The position numbers and the translations under genes are program-made. The notes beneath the pieces were generated by a model. It made no database searches. It was not told the origin of the DNA and saw only the letters and a list, made by a program, of their open reading frames with translations. Shown here piece after piece: positions 27,537 through 36,714 of a stretch of 64,000 nucleotides of DNA; position 1 is the stretch's first letter, and every line of letters begins with the position of its first letter. Location of the stretch: assembly GCF_004571195.1 (NCBI RefSeq), contig NZ_CP038271.1, forward strand, positions 1,621,001 to 1,685,000, given 5' to 3'. The DNA comes from Legionella geestiana (GTDB lineage Bacteria > Pseudomonadota > Gammaproteobacteria > Legionellales > Legionellaceae).

Positions 27537-29153
27537 ATGAGCACGCCTTACCCGCCAGTGTCCCGCATTGTTCAACTGGCCCCCGAAGTCGCCAACCAGA
27601 TAGCTGCGGGCGAGGTGATTGAACGGCCGGCATCCGTGGTCAAAGAGCTACTGGAGAATGCGTGGGATGCTGGCAGTGACGCTATTGTGATTGAGTTGTC
27701 GAGCGGCGGAATGTCGCGTATTCGCGTCATTGATAATGGCCGCGGCATTGTGCCGGAGGACCTCATCCTCGCCGTATCAGCCCATGCTACCAGCAAACTG
27801 CGAACCTTAAGTGACCTCGCAGGCTTGACCAGTATGGGATTTCGCGGGGAAGCGCTTGCCAGCATTGCCTCCGTATCGCGCCTGCAGATAACTTCACGCA
27901 CCGTTGACACGGAGCATGCGACGACCCTCGTGTGTGAGGCGCATGGCACGCAGCTTTTAAAATCCGCGCGCACGAAAGGTACCACGATTGAAGTGTGCGA
28001 TCTTTTCCATAACGCACCCGTGCGTAAAAAATTTCTTAAATCCGAGCGTGCCGAATTTGATGCTATTGATGCGCTGGTGCGCCGTTTTGCGCTTGCCGCC
28101 CCACACATCGCCATTACGCTGCGCCACAACGGCAAAACCATGCTCGACTTTTCCGCACAGACCGGGCTTAAAACACGCATGCAAAAAATTTTTGGCAAGG
28201 CATTCGCGGACGCAAATATCGCCATTGATGCAGAGTCGGCCCCGATGCGCCTGTCAGGCTGGGTGAGCGGAACGGGGTTTCAGCGTAGCCAGAATGACCG
28301 TCAATGGTTTTTTGTCAACCAGCGCATGGTGCGCGACAAGCTGCTGCTGCATGCGCTGCGTCAGGCTTTTGAGCAGCGGCTGCACCCGGGCACGCATGCC
28401 GCTTGTCTTCTGTATCTAGAGCTGCCGCCAGAACTTGTGGATGTGAACGTGCACCCGACAAAGCATGAACTGCGTTTCAGCGAGCCGCGCCTTGTGCATG
28501 ACTTTCTGGTATCAACGATTCGCAATGCACTTGCAAAAGAAGAAAAACGTCCGCTATCAACGCTGAAAAAGGCGGGAAGCGCGACCGTTTCAGCCTTACG
28601 CGAGCCTGCGCGGCTCACACCTGCAACCGATTCGGAATCGTTTCGCTGGGTGGCGCTTAATGCCCGTTTTTGCATCGTTTTTGCAGGCTTTGATGTCTGG
28701 TGGGTAGATGTGCAGGCACTGGTTGCTGACTGGACTAAAAATCTCCTGGAAACGGCTTCTTATCCACTGGCATCGCGTCCTCTGCTGGTACCGGTACGTC
28801 TTGCAGTGCCGCCTTCTGAGACTCGGGCCCTGCACCTGGCAGCAGCGCGTTTCACGCAATTTGGCCTGAGCCTTGACCAGGCGGGCGCAGAGCAGTGGCT
28901 TGTACGCTCGCTCCCGGTCATTCTGCCGCATCTTGATGTGGGGCGCCTCCTTCAAAGCTTTACGCCGCAGAGAGTGCGGGATGACGCCGCCATGCGGGAC
29001 TGGCTTTGTGCGTGTACAGACGTGGACGCGCGTCAGGTGAGTGACAGCCTGCGCCAGGACCTGCTCAGTCACTTGCTGCACGCAGAAGCATCGCGTCCAG
29101 CTTTTTGTAAGTTGCTGACACTTGAAGCGTGTGAGGGAGTCTTGCATGCCTGA
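27537..29153 (+). CDS. mutL: DNA mismatch repair protein MutL
   Basis: About 538 residues. GHKL ATPase motifs: IAAGEVIERPASVVKELLENAWDAG, DNGRGI and TSMGFRGEALASI; note Ala-Trp where most MutL have Ser-(L/I/T). The C-terminal domain lacks the DQHA(X)2E(X)4E endonuclease motif and the terminal GRPT motif, as in E. coli MutL, consistent with methyl-directed repair and the dam gene in this window. Start at ATG 27537, two codons after an alternative GTG. miaA begins eight bases before its end. Confidence 0.94.
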   Translation: MSTPYPPVSRIVQLAPEVANQIAAGEVIERPASVVKELLENAWDAGSDAIVIELSSGGMSRIRVIDNGRGIVPEDLILAVSAHATSKLRTLSDLAGLTSMGFRGEALASIASVSRLQITSRTVDTEHATTLVCEAHGTQLLKSARTKGTTIEVCDLFHNAPVRKKFLKSERAEFDAIDALVRRFALAAPHIAITLRHNGKTMLDFSAQTGLKTRMQKIFGKAFADANIAIDAESAPMRLSGWVSGTGFQRSQNDRQWFFVNQRMVRDKLLLHALRQAFEQRLHPGTHAACLLYLELPPELVDVNVHPTKHELRFSEPRLVHDFLVSTIRNALAKEEKRPLSTLKKAGSATVSALREPARLTPATDSESFRWVALNARFCIVFAGFDVWWVDVQALVADWTKNLLETASYPLASRPLLVPVRLAVPPSETRALHLAAARFTQFGLSLDQAGAEQWLVRSLPVILPHLDVGRLLQSFTPQRVRDDAAMRDWLCACTDVDARQVSDSLRQDLLSHLLHAEASRPAFCKLLTLEACEGVLHA

Positions 29154-30081
29154 AACCGTTTTTTGCCTCATGGGGCCTACGGCCTCTGGAAAAACAGCGC
29201 TTGCCTGCGAGCTTGCAGCACGCTTTCCTTTTGAGATTGTGAGTGTGGATTCAGCGCTCGTCTATCGCGAAATGGACATTGGGACTGCGAAGCCTGAACC
29301 CGCCTTACTGGCGCAATTTCCGCATCATCTCATCAACATCATTAATCCCGACTCAGTCTATTCCGCCGCCGCTTTTTGTGAAGATGCAAAAAAGGTGTGC
29401 GGAGAAATTTTCGCCCGCGGTCATTACCCGTTGTTCACCGGTGGCACAATGCTTTATTTTCGTGCGTTTCAAGAGGGCCTGTCCGAGCTGCCGCCGAGCG
29501 ATGCCCTGTTACGTGCGACCCTGACCCGTGAAGCGCAGACAAAAGGGCTTGTGCACATGCACGAGCGACTCAAAGCCCTTGACCCTGTATCAGGCGCGCG
29601 CATTCATCCCCATGATACACAGCGCATACTGCGCGCACTGGAAGTCTGCCTCTTAAGTGGAAGGCCTTTTTCTGCCATGCGTGCCACAGCCGGGCCACAG
29701 CACACATACCGCTCTGTTAATCTCGTCCTGTTGCCCAAAATGCGTGACTGGCTTCATGCCCGAATTGGTCAGCGTTTTACAGAGATGCTTGAGGCGGGTT
29801 TTATTGAGGAAGTCAAAAGCCTTTGTGCGCGATGGGACTTAGACGCTGAAAGTGCATCCATGCGCACGGTGGGATATCGACAGGTCTTTGAACATCTGGC
29901 CGGCAGACTTGAGGCGCATCTTTTAGCGCAAAAAGGCATTGAAGCCACGCGACAGCTTGCCAAGCGACAGATGACATGGCTGCGAGCCTGGCCTGATGCG
30001 CATGTTTTTGCCCCGGACGACCCCGAACATGTCCGCGAAGTCATGGCCTTTAGTGCAGAAATATTAGATAATTCCGGGTAA
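29146..30081 (+). CDS. miaA: tRNA dimethylallyltransferase
   Basis: 311 residues; isopentenylates A37 in tRNAs reading U-starting codons. P-loop MGPTASGKTALACELA (about 8-23), VSVDSALVYREMDIGTAKP (about 34-52), FTGGTMLYFRA (about 98) and GYRQVFEHLAG (about 244) are present. ATG 29146 overlaps the last codons of mutL. hfq, which commonly follows miaA, is absent; a zinc-finger protein comes next. Confidence 0.95.
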   Translation: MPETVFCLMGPTASGKTALACELAARFPFEIVSVDSALVYREMDIGTAKPEPALLAQFPHHLINIINPDSVYSAAAFCEDAKKVCGEIFARGHYPLFTGGTMLYFRAFQEGLSELPPSDALLRATLTREAQTKGLVHMHERLKALDPVSGARIHPHDTQRILRALEVCLLSGRPFSAMRATAGPQHTYRSVNLVLLPKMRDWLHARIGQRFTEMLEAGFIEEVKSLCARWDLDAESASMRTVGYRQVFEHLAGRLEAHLLAQKGIEATRQLAKRQMTWLRAWPDAHVFAPDDPEHVREVMAFSAEILDNSG

Positions 30082-30101
30082 TCATTGTACCGGAGAAACA
30101 C

Positions 30102-30299
30102 ATGAGCAATGCCACCCCTCCAAAGCCCGCAGATGCGGCAAACACGCCCTGTATGGTTACGCGTGATGCGCTGCCGCTCTATTGCCCCAACCCCTCGATG
30201 ACACTCTGGAGCATGCACCCCCGGGTATTCCTGCCAATTGATAAAACCGGACGGGAAGTCTGCCCTTATTGTGGCACCGTATACGTTCTACAGTCATGA
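30102..30299 (+). CDS. Small zinc-finger protein (zf-CHCC type)
   Basis: 65 residues. Zinc ligands expected from Cys28 (LYCPNP), His39 (SMHPRVF) and the CPYCG pair at about 54-57, matching the small zf-CHCC family related to a complex I accessory subunit. Its own role is unknown. It lies 20 bases after miaA with GGAGAA upstream and its stop overlaps the next gene's ATG (ATGA). Confidence 0.75.
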   Translation: MSNATPPKPADAANTPCMVTRDALPLYCPNPSMTLWSMHPRVFLPIDKTGREVCPYCGTVYVLQS

Positions 30300-31357
30300 T
30301 TCAGTCCATTTGTATCGTTCGGCTCTCAGCGCTTGGGGATGTGTTGATGCTGGTGCCGCTTGTGCGCACGCTGCAAAAGCATTTCCCGCATGCCGCCATT
30401 ACCTGGGTGATCTCCCAGCCGGCAGCCAGTCTTGTCGAGGGCATTGATGGCGTTGAATTTATCGTTATTGATAAACCAAAGTCGCTTAAGGATTACTGGC
30501 AGTTTCGAAATTTGATGCGTACGCGAAGCTTTGATGTGCTGCTGGCGCCCCAGGCAAGTTTTCGCGCCAACCTGCTCTATCCGCTGATTTCAGCAAAGCG
30601 TAAAATCGGTTATGACGCGTTGCGTGGAAAGGATGGGCACCGGTGGTTTATCCATGAAACAGTGGAGCCGGGACGCGAGCACACGCTTCAGAGCTTTTTG
30701 AAATTTGCGAAAGCACTTGGCGTCAGTGAGTATGACATTCGCTGGGATCTCCCGATAACCGAGGAAGCGCGTGCCTTTGCCGAGGCGCATTTGCCGAAGG
30801 GCAGACCGATACTTTTGGTCAATCCCGCGGCGAGCAAGCCTGAGCGCAGCTGGCCGCTTGACCGTTACATTGAAACCATTCGCCGCGCAAAGGCGCAGTT
30901 TAATGTGAACGTTGTGCTCACCGGCGGGCCTGGTGTCCTTGAGCGGGAGATGGCAGATACCATTGCCAGCGAAGTTCCCGTGACCAATCTGGTGGGGAAA
31001 ACGCGCCCGCCACTGCTGCTCGCAGTCATTGCCGCAGGTGATGTTTTACTCTGTCCGGATACCGGCCCCTCGCACATGGCGGCAGCCGTCAACACGCCGG
31101 TGGTGGCGTTGCATGCGGTGACCAGCTCCGAGGTCTCAGGGCCTTATACGTTCAGGCATCTCGCGGTAGACTGTTACCCGCAAGCCGTGATTCAGGTTCT
31201 TAAAAAGACACCGGAAACCTGTCCCTGGGGGACGCATGCGCATGGTGAAAAAACCATGGAACTGGTGAGTGTGGATGCGGTGATGGAGAAGCTTGAAAAA
31301 GCATTTGCCGAAGCAGCGGGGCGGCGCGCTTCGGCAAGTGTTGACGCTCTGGATTAA
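30296..31357 (+). CDS. Glycosyltransferase family 9 (LPS heptosyltransferase-like)
   Basis: 353-residue GT-B enzyme likely adding a heptose or similar sugar to the LPS core on the cytosolic face. N-terminal SICIVRLSALGDVLMLVPLVRTL and C-terminal LCPDTGPSHMAAAVNTPVVALH are the family 9 hallmarks. The sequence does not let me say WaaC, WaaF or WaaQ. ATG 30296 overlaps the previous stop; the in-frame upstream extension is not needed. It is convergent with icmX, overlapping its end by four bases. Confidence 0.85.
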   Translation: MIQSICIVRLSALGDVLMLVPLVRTLQKHFPHAAITWVISQPAASLVEGIDGVEFIVIDKPKSLKDYWQFRNLMRTRSFDVLLAPQASFRANLLYPLISAKRKIGYDALRGKDGHRWFIHETVEPGREHTLQSFLKFAKALGVSEYDIRWDLPITEEARAFAEAHLPKGRPILLVNPAASKPERSWPLDRYIETIRRAKAQFNVNVVLTGGPGVLEREMADTIASEVPVTNLVGKTRPPLLLAVIAAGDVLLCPDTGPSHMAAAVNTPVVALHAVTSSEVSGPYTFRHLAVDCYPQAVIQVLKKTPETCPWGTHAHGEKTMELVSVDAVMEKLEKAFAEAAGRRASASVDALD

Positions 31358-32718
31358 TCATCTGGAGCGTTGTCATTGCCGCCTGAAGATGCACTGTCAT
31401 CTGAGGAGCTGGTGCTGCCGGAGGTGCCAAGCGCTGCGTTCGGTTGTGCCGCCTTGCTGTTTTGCAGCAGCAGAACGGTTTCCGTCAGCAAAAGACGTTC
31501 CTGCTGAACGCGGTTCAGGTAGAGCTGATAGTTCATTTCCGCAAGCAGTATCGCCACTTCCTTCTGCACGGTTGCAGCGGAAGCGGTGTTAATCTGGTTC
31601 ATCCACTGCGTGGTGGTGCCAGGCTGCTGCTGATTAAACAGTCTCCACGTCGACATGTTGTATTCACTCATGGCCTGACTGGTCTGTGCGGAAAGATCAG
31701 AGCCGGCACCCGTTCCTGAAATTTTTTGCGGAAGCCTTCTTGAGAGCATGTAATACAGGTTGCCGATAGCGACTGAATTCTGTGCGGCATAGACACGAAG
31801 ATTGGCAAGGTAATTCGCAAGTGTTGCCTGAGCCTGAACCTTTGTGGCCTGCGACACGCTGCTGTCGGTGCTTATCATCTGGCTGTAAAGGTTATCATAG
31901 GCTGTACGTGAGGGCAGGCTGATGGGGGCGACAGCGCCGGTAACGTAGCGGATAAAGTTTTGCGCCACTTCCATTTGATTTTCTGCATTAAGCCCGCTCT
32001 GGTTGCCGGAGTTTTCGCTAGTAGATTCGTTACTGTAGACCATGGGGCCAAGCAGCGCATTGCCGTTCACCTGACTCAGGAAGCCGTTAATGTACTTTGA
32101 TGAAAAGAAATCATAGGTGCTCGGAACCTGTCCAATCACATTGGCGCTGACCTTGTACTGGAAGAGGTAGTTAGTGTCGCTATTGTTGCCACAGATGTAG
32201 TTATTATTGCCGTCAAGGCAAAAGCTGTAGTCCGGGGTGCCCATGATGTTGAGCAAGGCCTGCGAGACGGGTTCAGGCGGAGTCGGGCTTGCAGGCTGGT
32301 CGATGAGGGGGCTTATGGTCAGCGCACCCTGGCTGCCTGAGCCACTGTTGTAGTTTTGGTCAAATGTGGCATTCGCCTTGTCATTGAGAGAAAAGAGCGA
32401 AGAGGGTGCGAAGTTCGCAAGTGCCTGAGTCAGCGCATTTACCGGTGTGGCCCCAAGTACGGTGAAATAGACATACTGCTGCAGGGCGGCCGTACTGTTG
32501 ATATTCAGCAGCTGGTCGCTCAGCTGGGAGGCGTCACTGACTGCGGGTGTTTGAATATTATATCCAAAATATGTTCCCAGGTTTTGGAGATATTGCACCA
32601 GCTTGCCAGTATTGTCGCCGGTCTGTTGTTGCGCCGCATCGGTGATATCGTCGGCAAAAACGCTTCCTGCGGCCAGTGTCAGCATGGCAGAGAGTGTTAA
32701 ACGGCGGTGAAATCGCAT
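31354..32718 (-). CDS. icmX: Dot/Icm type IVB secretion protein IcmX
   Basis: 454-residue exported protein of the Dot/Icm system. Signal peptide MRFHRRLTLSAMLTLAAGSVFA (cut after residue about 22); mature part is Ser/Asn/Gln-rich with conserved IcmX segments such as NIMGTPDYSFCLDG and a pair of cysteines, and ends in an acidic, Ser/Gly-rich tail. Its ATG overlaps the icmW stop as TAATG, so the two are coupled, as in L. pneumophila. In that species IcmX is needed for pore formation and intracellular growth. Confidence 0.9.
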   Translation of the reverse strand: MRFHRRLTLSAMLTLAAGSVFADDITDAAQQQTGDNTGKLVQYLQNLGTYFGYNIQTPAVSDASQLSDQLLNINSTAALQQYVYFTVLGATPVNALTQALANFAPSSLFSLNDKANATFDQNYNSGSGSQGALTISPLIDQPASPTPPEPVSQALLNIMGTPDYSFCLDGNNNYICGNNSDTNYLFQYKVSANVIGQVPSTYDFFSSKYINGFLSQVNGNALLGPMVYSNESTSENSGNQSGLNAENQMEVAQNFIRYVTGAVAPISLPSRTAYDNLYSQMISTDSSVSQATKVQAQATLANYLANLRVYAAQNSVAIGNLYYMLSRRLPQKISGTGAGSDLSAQTSQAMSEYNMSTWRLFNQQQPGTTTQWMNQINTASAATVQKEVAILLAEMNYQLYLNRVQQERLLLTETVLLLQNSKAAQPNAALGTSGSTSSSDDSASSGGNDNAPDD

Positions 32719-33173
32719 TATTCTTCCCCTTCGAGAGCACGTTGTACGAGGTTAAGGCGGTACTCACAAAACACCCGCCCAAGAAGACGCAGGCGTTCAA
32801 ACACGATGTTGCGTTTAAGGAAAAAACCGGCAGCATCATGGCTTCCCAGTGTCTTTTCCTCGGCATGCACGAGCACGCGCGATGCACTGCCGGGATGCAC
32901 CATGTCGATAGCCTGCAGCAGGCGCAACCCTCTTCCGGTTTTGATGTTGCCCACAAGGCGCACAAAGTCATCTTCATGCCCAAGCGAACTCATGTCCACC
33001 TTTTCAATATCATCCAACGCTTTTCCGAGTTTGGCAATGGCCTCTTCCAGTTCAGGATTGCCATCGGCCGTCCATTCCTCCACGCTCTCCATGAAGGTAA
33101 TTACACGATAAATCATGGGGTCAACGTATTCGTACCAGTACTGGCACGACCCTTCATGGCTCAAATCAGGCAT
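32718..33173 (-). CDS. icmW: Dot/Icm protein IcmW (effector adaptor component)
   Basis: 151-residue acidic cytosolic protein; with IcmS it chaperones effectors to the coupling complex. Near-identical in length to L. pneumophila IcmW and with the same start MPDLSHEGSCQYWYEYVDP and later DMVHPGSASRVLVHAEE. It lacks signal and membrane segments, as expected. The ATG lies five bases below a CpxR-like box (33178-33193) in the divergent promoter with icmV. Confidence 0.95.
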   Translation of the reverse strand: MPDLSHEGSCQYWYEYVDPMIYRVITFMESVEEWTADGNPELEEAIAKLGKALDDIEKVDMSSLGHEDDFVRLVGNIKTGRGLRLLQAIDMVHPGSASRVLVHAEEKTLGSHDAAGFFLKRNIVFERLRLLGRVFCEYRLNLVQRALEGEE

Positions 33174-33177
33174 GATT

Positions 33178-33193
33178 TTTACTCTTTCTTTAC
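33178..33193 (-). promoter_or_regulatory. CpxR-like box between icmW and icmV
   Basis: On the minus strand GTAAA-N6-GTAAA is perfect (33193-33178). The Legionella CpxR site is a GTAAA tandem of this kind, and CpxR is known to control icmV-dotA and icmW-icmX in L. pneumophila. The box is 16 bases above the icmV -35 (upstream activating position) but overlaps the icmW ribosome-binding site, so the likely target is icmV-dotA. Binding is inference. Confidence 0.6.
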
Positions 33194-33208
33194 GAGATAC
33201 CGGGAATA

Positions 33209-33245
33209 TTGGACTGATTGTACGTCAGTTACTATAGTATAGTAA
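33209..33245. promoter_or_regulatory. Divergent icmV/icmW promoter with 17-base palindrome
   Basis: Toward icmV: TTGGAC (33209-33214), 18 bases, TATAGT (33233-33238). A perfect palindrome TTACTATA-G-TATAGTAA occupies 33229-33245 and supplies TATAGT/TATACT-like -10 elements on both strands. It could be an operator or simply overlapping -10 boxes of the two divergent promoters. Confidence 0.5.
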
Positions 33246-33280
33246 GATGAGTAAAAGTCTACCGGGGTCTTGAAAAAACC

Positions 33281-33733
33281 ATGAAAAAACAATCTCGCAC
33301 CAGGAGAATTGTTGGTCGCATCGGCGGTGCCATGCGTGGCTGGCTCGATTTCGATCGCATGAAATCAATCACCCTGTACCTTGGTCAGGTTTTTGCCAGA
33401 TTGTTTATCCCACAGAAAAAGCAGGAAGGCGAGGGATTCGAGGCGACGGTTGCACGTCTTGGTCTGACAGAGAGCGATTTGGACACACGCCGCAAATCAC
33501 TGTATCGGTTGAGCCTCTTCATGGTGGCGCTTGCGATGTTGATTTTTATTTACTCTGTTTATCATTTTGTTTACGGAAGCTATACCGCCGCCTGTTTAAG
33601 TCTCGTGATAATGCTGGTGGCGCTTGCGCTCGCATTCCGCTACCACTTCTGGTATTTCCAGATACGTGAGCGCAAACTGGGCTGCACCCTCGGGGAGTGG
33701 TATCGAGAAGGGTTAAGAGGTCAGAAGCCATGA
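33281..33733 (+). CDS. icmV: Dot/Icm protein IcmV
   Basis: 150-residue inner-membrane protein with two adjacent transmembrane helices at about 75-93 and 98-118 (SLFMVALAMLIFIYSVYHF, then ACLSLVIMLVALALAFRYHF) and a basic N-terminus, the layout of L. pneumophila IcmV. Divergent from icmW and overlapping dotA by four bases (ATGA). Its function in the apparatus is unresolved. Confidence 0.92.
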   Translation: MKKQSRTRRIVGRIGGAMRGWLDFDRMKSITLYLGQVFARLFIPQKKQEGEGFEATVARLGLTESDLDTRRKSLYRLSLFMVALAMLIFIYSVYHFVYGSYTAACLSLVIMLVALALAFRYHFWYFQIRERKLGCTLGEWYREGLRGQKP

Positions 33734-36714
33734 AAAAATACATACTGGGATTATTGTCCGCACTCATGCCGGTCATGGCAATGGCCGATAATATGTCACT
33801 GGCGCCGCCGCCAACTGACGTTTCCGTCATATTTCTCTCAAACCTCTTTGGCGTAGTTGACGGTGTGCTGCATGGAACCGGCAGCCAGATAATGGGCAAC
33901 ATGTTCATGGTGTTCAACGCCGGTGTGCTGGGGCTTGGCGGTATCGTCATCATGTATACCCTCATTGTTTCCACTATGAATACTGCGCAGGAAGGCCAGA
34001 TGCTCGGACAAAAATGGTCCTCCATCTGGGTGCCGCTGCGCTCAACCGCAGGCCTTGCTCTCCTGATGCCTAAAGCCAGTGGGTACTGCGTGATGCAGAT
34101 TTTTGTCATGTGGGTTGTGGTGCAGGGGGTGGGCGCTGCGGATAAAGTCTGGAATGCTGCTCTTAATTATTTGAACCGCGGAGGCGTCATTATTCAGGGG
34201 CAGGTGAATCCTTCTACCATGCTCTTGTCAGGAAACTCCGCTGTGGCCAAGGGTGCGGCAGGTATTCTCGCCGGACAGGTGTGCATGCTTGGTCTGCAGA
34301 ATCAACTGGCTGCGCAACAAAAAGCTTATAAGGATGCTGCTGAACAGTCATCCGGGCCCTGTTATGGCACCGGCGCCAATCCGACTATCAAAGCCTTCTG
34401 CGATGCCGATGCGCCAAGCGGTTTTTTAAGTTCAGTGAATGCGGTCACCGCACAGAGCAACGCTACTCAGGCGGGCGGCATAAGCCTTGTGCAAAACGGA
34501 ACCAATGCGGTTGCTACTTCGCCCAGTTCGTTCAGTGTTCCCATGCCGAACCTGTCCTCAGGCAGCGATTATGCCTTCCTTAATGGAATTTGCGGAACCA
34601 TTACGTGGAACGCGCTGCCTGACTCACAAACCAGCAGCGTGCAGCAGAACATCCCGTCTCTTACCTCGAGCGACCTCGAAACCGCGCAGATGTCACGTGC
34701 AATCGCCATTCAGCAAATGTACATGGATTTACAGTCTGTAGCGATTTCCATGGTTAATAACTCGCCGCAACTGGCAACAACACCTTCTTCAAGCCCGGTA
34801 CCTGAAGGGCAGCCCCCTTTTGCAAGAACGCAGTTCGGTGTACCGCTCACGGTCAACAATCAGGTGTGCGATCCGACAACCAACCCCTCAGCCTGTATCC
34901 TGTGGGGGGCTGATCAGAACAACTCGACATCCCCTCTGCTGACGGGTACAGAGTTTCAAAACGCACTGGCCGATTATACCGGTATCATGATGCCGACATT
35001 GAATCTTCTGGCGCAGGCAAACGATAACCAGAGTCAGGCCAATGCACGTGCATTTATCGAGAATGCTTCGCTGCAGGGCTGGATTATGGCGGGCAGCTAT
35101 TTCTTCGATTTAGTCAACTTGAATCAGGTGTATTACCAGGGGCAACCTTCAGCGACTAATTTTGATAACTCCAGTCAGCTGACGGATACCTCCTCCGGTC
35201 TGGACAGTAATACCTCCTTTGACGTAGTGGCAAGCCTCAGCAGCCCCTTCTCCTCTCAGGGTTGTTCGCAGCAGTACGCGCCTCTCTGCGCCTGGTTTCA
35301 GGGAAGCAGTACCCGTATTGACCAGATAAACGCGCTTATCAGTGGTGCGATTGGTAATACTCCTGGAATTAACATGCCATCGATTGGGAAGAATAATCCC
35401 GTCACGGTTGGGCCAATGGCGGATACGGTCTATGGCTACATTAACAATGCGTCTGCCTTACAGCTGCCTAACCAGCCAGGTCTCGCGCCCCTTACCTTTT
35501 TGAATCAATTCAGCATTGATGTAGAGGTTAAGGTCACCAAGCTTCAAAAAATGAAGTTTGAATGTGGCCGGGTATGGATTATGTTTTTCTCCTTCTGCCT
35601 TGGTAAGCTGCTTGGAGATATTTTTTACAATATCATTTTCCTGATACTCTACAATACCTTCCTCAATGTAATGATGCAGGTGATTAATACCGTGGTAGTG
35701 GCGTTTATTACAATTCCTCTTGAGGGAATTGCTGCCATGTTTAAATCCGGCCTCGAAATCCTCGATGCTCCAAACGTTAACCCGGTTGTTGCTCTGGCCA
35801 ATATGGGAGCTGCGTTTATCAATTTTGCCAGCAACCTCTGGATTAACCTCATCAGCGTGGCTATTTCGGCCTCAATGATTCCACTCTTTGGGATATTTAT
35901 CTTCCCTCTCATGATGATGGGAATGCCGCTCCTTTTTGCATGGCTTGGCGTCATGTTTAGCGTCGGGTTTCTTACCGCGTATTATATTCCGATGCTTCCC
36001 TACATGATTTTCACCTTTGGGGCATTTGCATGGATGATGGCCGTGATTGAGGCCATGGTTGCGGCACCGATTGTGGCACTCGGCGTTACGCACCCGGAAG
36101 GGCATGAAGCGTTTGGTAAAGGGGAGCAGGCGATGATGCTGCTCATGAACGTGTTCCTGCGTCCTTCGTTAATGATAATCGGGTTTATCGCAGGAATCGC
36201 ACTGACCTATGTCGGTGTGTGGCTGATTAATACTGGATTCGACCACGCCATTGCCTTCATTCAGTCCGGCAGTATCGTGAATCCCCTTGAAAGTGACCAG
36301 GCTACGGCAGGTCGTCAGGCTACAAAAGCGATGTACCAACAGCAACAGCAGTCAACCGCGGTTTCCGGTACGGGAGGCTACAGTGACTGGGCTGGAATTT
36401 ATGCCTACTTCTTCTCTGCACTCATCTATACCAGCATGTACATGACGGTCGTACAAAAGTCGTTTACCCTCATTGCCATGCTGCCGGATAAAGTGCTGCG
36501 CTGGATTGGCGGACAGCCGGAGAGCTATGGTCAGGAAACGCTGCAATGGTCAGAAGAAACCAAAGGTAAAGTGGAAAAAGCGCAAGAGTCTGTCACCCGT
36601 GCACAGGCACAGGTTACCAAGACCGCTTCAGGAGGTATCCAGAAGATCCTTGGCAAATCCGACGGTGCTTCAGGCAAAGGGGGAGGCAGTGTCGGCGGTG
36701 GAGAAGAGTCTTAA
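33730..36714 (+). CDS. dotA: Dot/Icm type IVB secretion protein DotA
   Basis: 994-residue polytopic membrane protein, an essential inner-membrane component that in L. pneumophila is also found secreted (1048 residues there). Signal peptide MKKYILGLLSALMPVMAMA (1-19), two helices at about 57-83 and 119-142, a large periplasmic domain to about 610 with cysteine pairs, then at least five C-terminal helices between about 615 and 930, and a hydrophilic coiled-coil-like cytoplasmic tail rich in Lys, Gln and Gly. ATG 33730 overlaps the icmV stop; an in-frame start at 33697 would place extra residues before the signal. Confidence 0.95.
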   Translation: MKKYILGLLSALMPVMAMADNMSLAPPPTDVSVIFLSNLFGVVDGVLHGTGSQIMGNMFMVFNAGVLGLGGIVIMYTLIVSTMNTAQEGQMLGQKWSSIWVPLRSTAGLALLMPKASGYCVMQIFVMWVVVQGVGAADKVWNAALNYLNRGGVIIQGQVNPSTMLLSGNSAVAKGAAGILAGQVCMLGLQNQLAAQQKAYKDAAEQSSGPCYGTGANPTIKAFCDADAPSGFLSSVNAVTAQSNATQAGGISLVQNGTNAVATSPSSFSVPMPNLSSGSDYAFLNGICGTITWNALPDSQTSSVQQNIPSLTSSDLETAQMSRAIAIQQMYMDLQSVAISMVNNSPQLATTPSSSPVPEGQPPFARTQFGVPLTVNNQVCDPTTNPSACILWGADQNNSTSPLLTGTEFQNALADYTGIMMPTLNLLAQANDNQSQANARAFIENASLQGWIMAGSYFFDLVNLNQVYYQGQPSATNFDNSSQLTDTSSGLDSNTSFDVVASLSSPFSSQGCSQQYAPLCAWFQGSSTRIDQINALISGAIGNTPGINMPSIGKNNPVTVGPMADTVYGYINNASALQLPNQPGLAPLTFLNQFSIDVEVKVTKLQKMKFECGRVWIMFFSFCLGKLLGDIFYNIIFLILYNTFLNVMMQVINTVVVAFITIPLEGIAAMFKSGLEILDAPNVNPVVALANMGAAFINFASNLWINLISVAISASMIPLFGIFIFPLMMMGMPLLFAWLGVMFSVGFLTAYYIPMLPYMIFTFGAFAWMMAVIEAMVAAPIVALGVTHPEGHEAFGKGEQAMMLLMNVFLRPSLMIIGFIAGIALTYVGVWLINTGFDHAIAFIQSGSIVNPLESDQATAGRQATKAMYQQQQQSTAVSGTGGYSDWAGIYAYFFSALIYTSMYMTVVQKSFTLIAMLPDKVLRWIGGQPESYGQETLQWSEETKGKVEKAQESVTRAQAQVTKTASGGIQKILGKSDGASGKGGGSVGGGEES

